The position numbers and the translations under genes were made by a program. Shown here piece after piece: positions 57,148-64,000 of a stretch of DNA of 64,000 nt (its first letter is position 1; the number at the start of each line of letters is the position of its first letter). The notes under the pieces were generated by a model. That model had not been told where the DNA came from and ran no database searches. It saw only the letters and a program-made list of their open reading frames with translations. This DNA comes from Dehalococcoidia bacterium (GTDB lineage: Bacteria; Chloroflexota; Dehalococcoidia; Bin125): positions 1 through 64,000 of the forward strand of contig JAJDYG010000030.1 in the NCBI GenBank assembly GCA_022822855.1, written 5' to 3'.

Positions 57148-58668
57148 GTGGACGCAGGCGAAGCACTCCTCCTGCTCTTGCTGATCCCCGGGGCAGCCAT
57201 GCTGCTCACGATCCTCGTGCCCTCCAGGCACGCCGACGTCGTGCGTTGGATCGCGTTGGTCGCCACGACCGCCACGTTGATCGACTCGATCTGGATCTTC
57301 GCCGTCTACGACTTCGCCGAGGGCGGCTACCAGTTCAACCTCCAGTACCCGTGGATTGAGAACATCGCGTTCCTCGGCGAGAACGGCATCTCGCTGCATC
57401 TCGCCGTCGACGGCATCGCCGCGCCGATGGTCCTGCTCAACGGACTGGTCGGTTTCGCCGGTGTGCTCGTTTCGTGGAAGATCACGCATCGGGTGAAGGA
57501 CTTCTTCATCCTCTTCATGGCGCTGTTCACCGGCGTCTACGGCGTGTACATCGGCCAGGACCTGTTCTTCTGGTTCTTCGCCTACGAGCTCGCCGTGTTG
57601 CCCATGTACCTGCTGATCGTGATCTGGGGCTCGACCAACAAGGAATACGGCGCGATGAAGCTGACCATGGTCCTGGTCGGCGGCTCGGTGCTGATCTTCA
57701 TCGGCATCTTCGCCGTCTTCGCCGAGGCCGGCGCCGGCACCTTCGACATGGCCGTCCTGCGCGAGATCGAATTCGGCCGCGGCTTCGCCAACACCTTCTT
57801 CCCCTTCTTCATGATCGGCTGCGGCATCCTGGCCGGCCTCTTCCCCTTCCATACTTGGTCGCCCGACGGCCACGTGGCCGCTCCAACCGCGGTCTCGATG
57901 CTCCACGCCGGGGTCTTGATGAAGCTGGGCGCCTTCGGCATCATCCGCCTGGGCATGGAGATCCTGCCCGCCGGCACCGACTTCTGGATGCCCGTGCTGC
58001 TCGTGCTGGGCGGCGTCGCCGCTGTCTATGGGGCGATCTCGGCCATCCACCAGACCGACCTCAAGTTCGTGATCGGTTACTCGTCCGTCTCCCACATGGG
58101 CTTCGTCCTGATGGGTCTGGGCACGATGAACAACATCGGCGTCAACGGCGCCGTGCTGCAGATGTTCTCGCACGGTGTGATGACCGCCCTCTTCTTCGCC
58201 ATGGTCGGCGGACTCTACGACCAGGCGCACACGCGCGATATCCGCGTCTTCGGCGGACTCGTGCGCAAGATGCCGCTGTTCGTGATCTTCTTCGGCATCG
58301 CCGGCCTGACCTCGCTCGGCTTACCCGGACTGTCGGGATTCGTGGCCGAGTTCCACATCTTCGTCGGCACGATCGACACGTTCCCGCTGTTCGCCGCGCT
58401 GGGCATCCTCTCGGCCGCGCTGACCGCCATCTACGTGCTGCGGCTGATGGGCCGCGCCGCGCTGGGTCCGTTCAACCCGCGCTGGGAGAACCTGAAGGAT
58501 CTCACTCGCTGGGAGATCGCCGCAGCCATCGTGCTGATCGCGCCGATCATCGCCATGGGTATCTGGCCCGACCCGTTCATTGACCGGATCGCGCCCACCG
58601 TGGCGGAACTGCCGAAGATTGATCAGATCGGCGGGCTGTTCACACTCAGCTCGCTGACCGGACGGTGA
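57148..58668 (+). CDS. nuoM: NADH-quinone oxidoreductase subunit M
   Basis: NuoM is the second antiporter-like subunit. The 506-residue protein has FFWFFAYELAVLPMYLLIVI (conserved Glu), FPFHTWSPDGHVAAPTAVSM, the LHAGVLMKLGAFGIIRLGM region and KFVIGYSSVSHMGFVL. The GTG start has AGAGAGAGGCG upstream. Its stop overlaps the nuoN start as GTGA. Confidence 0.97.
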   Translation: MDAGEALLLLLLIPGAAMLLTILVPSRHADVVRWIALVATTATLIDSIWIFAVYDFAEGGYQFNLQYPWIENIAFLGENGISLHLAVDGIAAPMVLLNGLVGFAGVLVSWKITHRVKDFFILFMALFTGVYGVYIGQDLFFWFFAYELAVLPMYLLIVIWGSTNKEYGAMKLTMVLVGGSVLIFIGIFAVFAEAGAGTFDMAVLREIEFGRGFANTFFPFFMIGCGILAGLFPFHTWSPDGHVAAPTAVSMLHAGVLMKLGAFGIIRLGMEILPAGTDFWMPVLLVLGGVAAVYGAISAIHQTDLKFVIGYSSVSHMGFVLMGLGTMNNIGVNGAVLQMFSHGVMTALFFAMVGGLYDQAHTRDIRVFGGLVRKMPLFVIFFGIAGLTSLGLPGLSGFVAEFHIFVGTIDTFPLFAALGILSAALTAIYVLRLMGRAALGPFNPRWENLKDLTRWEIAAAIVLIAPIIAMGIWPDPFIDRIAPTVAELPKIDQIGGLFTLSSLTGR

Positions 58669-60230
58669 CACTGATGGACCTCGAATATCAGCTGATCATC
58701 CCCGAATTCGTCATGGCCGGCCTGGCCGTGCTAGTCATCGCCGCTGCATTGGCGTTCCGAAACGTCGACCAGAAGTGGTTCGGCTACGCCACGGCGGCGG
58801 CGCTGGCCGTGATCGCCGTCGTGACAGCCGTCGCCTACTGGAACACCAACGACGACTTCGGCGGAGTACTCGCCGTCGACCACTTCACGGTCTTGTTCCG
58901 AGTCTTTTTCCTCGGCATCGCCTTCTTCACGGTGATGGCGGCCGTCCAGTTCGCCGGCGACCGACTCAAGAATCACGCCGAGTTCTACGGCCTGATCGTC
59001 TTCGCCACGCTCGGGATGATGCTGCTCGCCGCCTCGCGCGAGTTGCTGACCGCGTACCTCTCGCTCGAGCTGCTCTCGTTCAGCTTCTACATCCTGGTCG
59101 GCTTCAACAAGCTCAACCCCTTCTCCAACGAGGGTTCGCTCAAGTACATGCTGCTCGGTGCGTTCTCTTCGGCGCTGATGCTCTACGGGATCTCCCTGAT
59201 CTACGGCGTCACCGGGACGACCACCTACTCCGCCATCGGCCCCGACGTCGTCGAGGGCACGCGCAACATCGCCGGACAGCTCGCCTCGTTCGCCGGAGGC
59301 AGCGGCGGCGTTGACCCCGACGGCGCGCGACCCGGCCTCCTGATCGGCCTGGTCCTGATCACCGCCGGACTCGGCTTCAAGGTCTCGGCCGTGCCCTTCC
59401 ACCAGTGGACGCCTGACGCCTACCAGGGCGCGCCGCTGCCGATCACCGCGTTCCTCAGCGCCGGCGGCAAGGCCGCCGCCTTCGCCTTCTTCCTGCGGCT
59501 CTTCTCCGAGGCCTTCCTGCCCGCCGCCGCCGAGTGGGTCTGGTTCGTCGGCATCCTCGCCGCCGTCACCATGATCGTCGGCAACCTGATGGCGCTGCAG
59601 CAGACCAACTTCAAGCGACTGATGGCCTATTCCTCCATCTCGCAGGTCGGCTATCTGCTTGTCGGTATCGTCGCGCTCGACGCGGCCAACATCACGCAGT
59701 CTCAGGACGCCGCCTCAGCCCTGGTCTTACATCTGATCGGCTATGTGACGACCAATATCGCCGTGTTCGCCGCGATCATTGCGTTCTACAACCGAACCGG
59801 CCGCGACGACATCGTCGACCTGCGCGGCCTGGCCGAGCGTCAACCGTTCCTCGCCTTTGCGATTGCGGCAGCGCTGTTCTCGTTAGCCGGAATGCCGCTC
59901 TTCGCCGGATTCGCGACCAAGTTCATCATTTTCCAGGCAGCCTTCAACAACGGTTTCCTCTGGCTCGGAGCAATCGGCGTCACCGCCTCCTTCGTCTCCC
60001 TCTACTACTACCTGATGGTGATCAAGCAGATGTACCTGTACGAGCCCGAAGGTTCCGACCGGGCCCGCTTCCACGTCTCGCGCCCGCTGGCCGGAGCGCT
60101 GGTGGTGCTGGTCGCCGGCGTCCTCTTTATCGGCCTGTACCCGACGCCGCTGTTCGACGTGATTCACAGCTCGACCGAGGGTCTCTTCGAGCAGGCCGCT
60201 GCCTTGTCGGCGGCAGTGGTGGGCGGATAG
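58665..60230 (+). CDS. nuoN: NADH-quinone oxidoreductase subunit N
   Basis: NuoN is the third antiporter-like subunit and the last gene of the operon. The 521-residue protein has LLTAYLSLELLSFSFYILVG (conserved Glu), KVSAVPFHQWTPDAYQGAPL, FKRLMAYSSISQVGYLLVG and a LFSLAGMPLFAGFATKF helix. Start is either the coupled GTG at 58665 or ATG 58674. It converges on the glutamine synthetase genes, with a family B element between. Confidence 0.96.
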   Translation: MTLMDLEYQLIIPEFVMAGLAVLVIAAALAFRNVDQKWFGYATAAALAVIAVVTAVAYWNTNDDFGGVLAVDHFTVLFRVFFLGIAFFTVMAAVQFAGDRLKNHAEFYGLIVFATLGMMLLAASRELLTAYLSLELLSFSFYILVGFNKLNPFSNEGSLKYMLLGAFSSALMLYGISLIYGVTGTTTYSAIGPDVVEGTRNIAGQLASFAGGSGGVDPDGARPGLLIGLVLITAGLGFKVSAVPFHQWTPDAYQGAPLPITAFLSAGGKAAAFAFFLRLFSEAFLPAAAEWVWFVGILAAVTMIVGNLMALQQTNFKRLMAYSSISQVGYLLVGIVALDAANITQSQDAASALVLHLIGYVTTNIAVFAAIIAFYNRTGRDDIVDLRGLAERQPFLAFAIAAALFSLAGMPLFAGFATKFIIFQAAFNNGFLWLGAIGVTASFVSLYYYLMVIKQMYLYEPEGSDRARFHVSRPLAGALVVLVAGVLFIGLYPTPLFDVIHSSTEGLFEQAAALSAAVVGG

Positions 60231-60260
60231 CTCCAGGATTCCATTCTCGGACACGAATGT

Positions 60261-60350
60261 CCCAGTCCCCGACTTGTTCGGGGACCAGTTCCAGTCGGCA
60301 CTGGCGAAGACGGGAGCGGGCGGGTCCCCGAATGAATCGGGGGACTGGGG
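60261..60350. repeat. Family B element with inverted ends, possible terminator
   Basis: Left unit: CCCAGTCCCCGA then TCGGGGAC (60261-60285). Right unit: GTCCCCGAATGAATCGGGGG and ACTGGG (60324-60350). The outer ends CCCAGTCCCC and GGGGACTGGG are inverted repeats, giving a MITE-like layout of about 90 bases. Placed between the convergent ends of nuoN and a glutamine synthetase gene, its hairpins could also end transcription. Confidence 0.85.
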
Positions 60351-60355
60351 AAGTC

Positions 60356-61705
60356 TTACAGCACCGCGAGATATCGGCGCAGCTCGTAGTCCGTGACCTG
60401 CGAGCGGTACTCGTCCCACTCAAGCAGCTTGTTCTGCAGCACCGTCGACCAGACGTACTCGCCCAGCACGCTCTTCATCAGCTCGGATGTCGAGAAGGCG
60501 TCGATCGCCCGGCCCTGGGTCGTGGGCATCTCGACGATGTTGCGGGCCATGCGCTGCGCCGGGGTGAGTTCGAAGACGTTGTCCTCGGCCGCCGGCGGCG
60601 GAGTGAGGCCTTCGTCGATGCCCTGCAATCCGGCCGCGAGGAAGGCTGAGAAGGCCAGGTATGGGTTGGTCGCCGAGTCCGCGCCTCGGTACTCGAGCCG
60701 GGTCGACTCGGAATCGCCCGGCTCATAGTCAGGGATTCGCACCAGGTCGGACTGGTTGGCGTGCGACCAGGTCAGGTAGACGGGAGCCTCGGTGCCCGGC
60801 GCGAGGCGCTTGTAGCTGTTCGACCATTGGTTGGTGATCAGCGTGAACTGCGGCGTGTAGGCGAGCAGGCCGGCGAGGAATGAGCGGGCGATCTCCGAGA
60901 GTCCGCCGCCTTCTTCGTAGAAGAGGTTCTGCTCGTGGTCGAACAGCGAGAGGTAGACATGCATCCCCGAGCCGTTGACGCCGTTGAGCGGCTTGGGCAT
61001 GAAGGTGGCGTGGACGCCCTGCTTGATCGCCACCTCCTTGACCACCAGGCGCGTCGTCATCACCTGGTCGGCCATCGTCAGCGCGTCGGTATAGCGCAGG
61101 TCGATCTCGTGCTGCGAGGGCGCCGCCTCGTGGTGCGACGACTCCACGCCGATGCCCATCTCCTCCAGCGTCAGGACCGTTTCGCGACGCAGATCGGTGG
61201 CCGTGTCCAGCGGCGAGAGGTCGAAGTAGCCGCCGGAGTCCAGTGGCGAGGGGTCGTCGGGCGCGCGGAAGTAGAAGTACTCGATCTGCGGGGCGACGTA
61301 GAAGGTGTAGCCGCGCTGCTGGGCCGACTCGAGCTGCCGGCGCAGGATCCTGCGCGGGTCGCCCTCGAACGGCTCGCCGTTGCGCCGGTAGATGTCGCAG
61401 ATCATCCGCGCCACGCGGTGTTGTTGCGGACGCCAGGGCAGGACGACGAAGGTGTCGGGGTCGGGCCGCGCCACCATGTCCGACTCGTCGTGGCGGGCGA
61501 ACCCCTCGATCGAGGCACCGTCGAACTCGACGCCCTTTTCCAGCGCTCCGGGCAACTCGTCGATCGTGATCGCGACCGACTTCAATTGCCCCAGCAGGTC
61601 GGTGAACCAGAGCCGCACGAAGCGGACATCATGCTCGCGGCAAGCATTGAGAACATGCTGATGCTCACTGGGTGGAGCGTTGAGGTCAGCGTCGAGGGTG
61701 GTCAT
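60356..61705 (-). CDS. glnA: Glutamine synthetase, GSI-alpha type
   Basis: Glutamine synthetase makes glutamine from glutamate, ammonia and ATP. The 449-residue length and the sequence are of the shorter GSI-alpha type. Visible: FDGASIEGFARHDESDM (N-terminal beta-grasp with active-site Asp), the ESSHHEAAPSQHEIDLRYTD metal/ammonia region, ATFMPKPLNGVNGSGMHVYL (ATP/glutamate site), and the STRLEYRGADSATNPYLAFS block. At the position of the adenylylated Tyr of GSI-beta it has Phe (DNVFELTP), so adenylylation control is not expected. It lies 180 bases after the second glutamine synthetase, with repeats between. Confidence 0.93.
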   Translation of the reverse strand: MTTLDADLNAPPSEHQHVLNACREHDVRFVRLWFTDLLGQLKSVAITIDELPGALEKGVEFDGASIEGFARHDESDMVARPDPDTFVVLPWRPQQHRVARMICDIYRRNGEPFEGDPRRILRRQLESAQQRGYTFYVAPQIEYFYFRAPDDPSPLDSGGYFDLSPLDTATDLRRETVLTLEEMGIGVESSHHEAAPSQHEIDLRYTDALTMADQVMTTRLVVKEVAIKQGVHATFMPKPLNGVNGSGMHVYLSLFDHEQNLFYEEGGGLSEIARSFLAGLLAYTPQFTLITNQWSNSYKRLAPGTEAPVYLTWSHANQSDLVRIPDYEPGDSESTRLEYRGADSATNPYLAFSAFLAAGLQGIDEGLTPPPAAEDNVFELTPAQRMARNIVEMPTTQGRAIDAFSTSELMKSVLGEYVWSTVLQNKLLEWDEYRSQVTDYELRRYLAVL

Positions 61706-61723
61706 GATGCTTGCAGTTCCCCG

Positions 61724-61876
61724 CTTCCCCCCTCTGGGGGGAAGCTCCCGCGTAGCGGGTGAAGGGGGGTCTGCCCCGCGCTAGTCGACGGGCCCCCCGC
61801 AGCCTTCGGCATCTCCCCCCAGAGGGGGGAGAGATGAATCGATCCGACATCTCCCCCGCCGGAGCGGGGGGAGATG
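61724..61876. repeat. Cluster of three family A repeat units between the glutamine synthetase genes
   Basis: Unit 1 (61724-61772) is built on CCCCCCTCTGGGGGGAAGCT. Unit 2 (61792-61833) has CCCCCCGCAGCCTTCGGCAT and a CTCCCCCC/GGGGGGAG stem. Unit 3 (61847-61876) is a bare CTCCCCC...GGGGGGAG palindrome with the GCCGGAGC core. They fill most of the gap. Confidence 0.88.
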
Positions 61877-61886
61877 GAATCGCACC

Positions 61887-63305
61887 CTAGATGTGGTAGT
61901 AGTGGAAGAACTCCGCCGCGACCGGGTGCATGAAGACATCCCGGGCCTCGGTCAGCTTGAAGTCCTGGTACTCGTCGATCAGGTCCTGGGTGAAGACCCC
62001 GCCTTCCATCAGGAAGTCGTGGTCGTCGGCCAGCGCCTGCAGCGAGCCCTCGAGCGAGTGCGGCACCGAGGGGATGCCGGCCGCTTCCTCGGCGCTCAGC
62101 TCGTAGATGTCGGTGTCGACCGGGTCGTCCGGCTCGATCTGGTTGCGGATGCCGTCCAGGCCGGCCATCAGCATCGCCGAGAAGGCCAGGTAGGTGTTGG
62201 CCGAGGCGTCGGGCGGTCGGAACTCGATCCGCTTGCTGTTGGGCGAGGTCTCGTAGGTCGGGATCCGGACCGCCGCCGAGCGGTTGCGCTGTGAGAAGGC
62301 CAGGTAGATCGGCGCTTCGAAGCCGGGCACCAGTCGCTTGTAGGAGTTGGTCGTCGGCGCGCAGAAGGCGAGCAGGGCGGAGCCGTGCTTGAGCAGGCCG
62401 CCGATGTAGTGGCGGGCGGTATCGGACAGCTCGGCGTACTTGCCCGCCTCGTAGAAGAGCGGGGCGCCGTCCTTCCACAGCGACTGGTGGCAATGCATGC
62501 CAGTGCCGTTGTCGCCGTAGAGCGGCTTGGGCATGAAGGTCGCCGACTTGCCGTGCGCCTTGGCCACGTTGCGGACGATGTGCTTGTACCACTGGGTCTC
62601 GTCGGCCTTGGTGCGCAGCGTGTTGAAGCGCGTGGCGATTTCGCCCTGGCCGCCGGTCGCGACCTCGTGGTGATGGACTTCCAGCTCCATCCCGACTGCT
62701 TCCATCGCGTCGGCCATCTCCCAGCGAATGTCGCTCAGGGTGTCGAACGGCGCGGTCGGCGAGTAGCCCTGCTTGGGCGGAATCTTGTAGCCGAGGTTGC
62801 TCTCGTCCTCGTCGCGGCCGCTGTTCCAGTCGGCCTCGTCCGACTCCACGACATAGAAGGCCTGGTTGATCGACATCTGGAACTGGACGTGGTCGAACAT
62901 GAAGAATTCGAGCTCGGGACCGAAGAAGGCCTGGTCGGCGATGCCCGAGTCGACCATGTGCTGTTCTGCCTTGGTCGCGACGTAGCGCGGGTCGCGGCTA
63001 TAGCGGTCGCCGGTCACCGGGTCGTGAACGTCGCAGATGAACTTCAGCGTCGGCACGTTCTCGGTCGGGTCGATCCGGGCCGTGTCGAGATCCGGTCGAA
63101 GCAGCATGTCCGACTCGTCGATGCTCTGGAAGCCGCGCAGCGAGGAGCCGTCGAAGCCCTGGCCGCGGTTGACCAGGTCCTCATCGACCTTGGATGCGGG
63201 AATGCTGAAATGCTGCCAGCGGCCGATCAGGTCGGTCACCAACAGGTCGACGCGCCGAATGCCCTGATCCTGGATCAGCGCCTGGATGTCGCCAAGGGTT
63301 GCCAT
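61887..63305 (-). CDS. glnA: Glutamine synthetase, GSI-beta type
   Basis: The second enzyme (472 residues from ATG 63305) is of the longer E. coli-like GSI-beta type. It has GFDGSSLRGFQSIDESDMLL, the insertion region KIPPKQGYSPTAPFDTLSDI, EVHHHEVATGGQGEIATRFN, KSATFMPKPLYGDNGTGMHC, and the adenylylation-loop context TDIYELSAEEAAGIP with the Tyr in the place of E. coli Tyr397. Regulation by a GlnE-type adenylyltransferase is therefore possible, but I see no glnE or glnB in the window. The frame is open to 63377, but AGAGAGG before 63305 and the family start support the ATG. Confidence 0.94.
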   Translation of the reverse strand: MATLGDIQALIQDQGIRRVDLLVTDLIGRWQHFSIPASKVDEDLVNRGQGFDGSSLRGFQSIDESDMLLRPDLDTARIDPTENVPTLKFICDVHDPVTGDRYSRDPRYVATKAEQHMVDSGIADQAFFGPELEFFMFDHVQFQMSINQAFYVVESDEADWNSGRDEDESNLGYKIPPKQGYSPTAPFDTLSDIRWEMADAMEAVGMELEVHHHEVATGGQGEIATRFNTLRTKADETQWYKHIVRNVAKAHGKSATFMPKPLYGDNGTGMHCHQSLWKDGAPLFYEAGKYAELSDTARHYIGGLLKHGSALLAFCAPTTNSYKRLVPGFEAPIYLAFSQRNRSAAVRIPTYETSPNSKRIEFRPPDASANTYLAFSAMLMAGLDGIRNQIEPDDPVDTDIYELSAEEAAGIPSVPHSLEGSLQALADDHDFLMEGGVFTQDLIDEYQDFKLTEARDVFMHPVAAEFFHYYHI

Positions 63306-63366
63306 GGGCTTGTGCCTCTCTATCTCTCTTCGTGCTGCACGGTGGTCGGGGCCGGTTGGTCTCGCA

Positions 63367-63417
63367 CGCAGGCGCATTCACCTGACTTTGGGCGATGCAG
63401 GCGCATTCGCCTGCGTA
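63367..63417. repeat. Pair of GCAGGCGCATTC palindromic units upstream of a glutamine synthetase gene
   Basis: CGCAGGCGCATTCACCTG (63367-63384) and TGCAGGCGCATTCGCCTGCG (63396-63415) share a 12-base core. The second is a clean stem (GCAGGCG/CGCCTGC). They lie 62-112 bases before the start codon and could be a regulator site or another REP-like sequence. Confidence 0.6.
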
Positions 63418-63564
63418 TCAGCCGTGCAGCGTCAATGATTGCTGGGACTCATCCTATGCGCAGCGCAGACGCAGACCGGCTCGATTCGGTTACACCTGAG
63501 TTACGCCCGCCGCCCGCCCCGTCGGCGGCCCTGCTGTGTATTGCGCTTATCGCTCTGCGCTCCT

Positions 63565-63735
63565 GATGCCCCGCGCTCCGACGCGGGGCCCAGACCTCCA
63601 TGTCTGAGCGGACCTCCGCCGCGAGCCTCACCTGAATCGTTGAGCGGGAGGTCCCCCATCGGCGTCTGAGCAGAGGCAACCCGCATCTCGTCATCAGGCG
63701 TCGTAGCTCTGGGCCCCGCGTCGGGGCGCGGGGCA
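63565..63735. mobile_element. MITE-like element, copy 1
   Basis: The left end (63565-63594) reads GATGCCCCGCGCTCCGACGC then GGGGCCCAGA. The right end (63706-63735) is its near-perfect reverse complement (CTGGGCCCCGCGTCGGGGCG then CGGGGCATCG). Each end is itself a hairpin of the family C type. About 110 bases lie between. No transposase is encoded, so it would have to move with another element's enzyme. Confidence 0.75.
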
Positions 63736-63765
63736 TCGCATTGGCGACGCGAGAGATATTGGTTC

Positions 63766-63938
63766 GATGCCCCGTGCTTGACACGGGGCCCAGTCCTCGA
63801 TGGTTGAGCGGACCTCCGTGGTGAGCCTCGCCTGAGCCGGTGCGCAGGAGGTCCGCTATCGGCGTCTGAGCTGAGGCAACCTGCATCTCGTCAGCAGGCG
63901 TCGTAGCTCTGGGCCCCGCGTCAAGCGCGGGGCATCGA
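63766..63938. mobile_element. MITE-like element, copy 2
   Basis: A second copy of the same element 200 bases to the right of the first, in the same orientation, about 80% identical by eye over its core (for example GAGCGGACCTCCG and GGCGTCTGAGC are shared). Its ends (GATGCCCCGTGCTTGACACG ... CAAGCGCGGGGCATCGA) are again inverted. The 31 bases between the two copies are unlike the element. Confidence 0.75.
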
Positions 63939-64000
63939 CCAGTTTTTTTCCCTCCCCGAGCTGCCTCCGAACCCCTGTCAACTCCGACGCAGGGATGCTT

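Larger units (their letters stand above)
63306..64000. other. 695-base region without a credible gene
   Basis: Upstream of the second glutamine synthetase gene, 63367-63417 has two copies of a GCAGGCG/CGCCTGC palindromic unit. The rest is dominated by two direct copies of a MITE-like element (separate entries). Minus-strand open frames here are a by-product of the repeated units and I do not call them genes. From 63939 to the edge the sequence has a T run and ordinary composition with nothing recognisable. Confidence 0.7.

Noticed and set aside
63449-63886. Minus-strand open frames in the last 600 bases with matching products (VASAQTP... repeats)
   Set aside because: The similarity between them comes from the duplicated MITE-like element. 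No ribosome site or protein family supports them.

Overview
The window is high-GC bacterial chromosome (roughly 60-65% by eye) that is densely coded. It holds about 48 protein genes and no rRNA, tRNA or CRISPR array that I could recognise. The gene set suggests a Chloroflexota-like lineage: split two-subunit transketolase, class I fructose bisphosphatase beside class I aldolase, DUF2851 and DUF3500 proteins, a complex I cluster without the NADH-input genes, a CIRCE-controlled groES-groEL, and CaiB-type and amidohydrolase-2 enzymes. This placement is an inference from gene content and is moderately uncertain.

Layout. 1-5125 (+) carries small hypotheticals, proA, a DUF3500 gene, a HAD hydrolase and a low-GC pair that looks like a toxin-antitoxin module. 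5143-6977 (-) is the split transketolase. 7086-7972 (+) is thpR and a SWIM-finger protein. 8162-10896 (-) is fabF and folC. 11112-15374 (+) is fbp, fda, rdgB, moaA and moaC. 15397-18405 (-) is an amidohydrolase, a TPR membrane protein and a hypothetical. 18608-22229 (+) is a large membrane protein with a propeller-like C-terminus and tsaD. 22215-23691 (-) is DUF2851 and a small HTH regulator. 24092-32525 (+) is rpoB-rpoC with its own promoter. 32635-34610 (-) is groES-groEL behind a CIRCE operator. 34900-35821 is a repeat-broken gene and a repeat-filled intergenic region. 35822-45568 (+) is prs, a lipoprotein, secA, a hypothetical and valS. 45573-48498 (-) is a VanZ-like protein, a SIS-domain protein and a CaiB-family CoA transferase. 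48568-49593 (+) is a GNAT acetyltransferase and hicAB. 49695-60230 (+) is nuoABCDHJKLMN. 60356-63305 (-) is two different glutamine synthetases. 63306-64000 is non-coding and contains two direct copies of a MITE-like element.

The main novelty is a set of dispersed palindromic repeats that behave like REP/REPIN or MITE sequences. Three sequence families recur in at least seven places: between genes, in an inferred coding frame (valS), and inside a small gene whose C-terminus they have shifted out of frame. A paralogue of that broken gene survives intact at the left end of the window, so the damage can be read directly. Other unusual features are a complex I cluster lacking nuoI as well as nuoEFG, a NuoC with a long tail containing a duplicated motif, matching Asn-Gly-rich linkers in lineage-specific insertions of RpoB and RpoC, and a recurrent TACGAT -10 hexamer in the best promoters.
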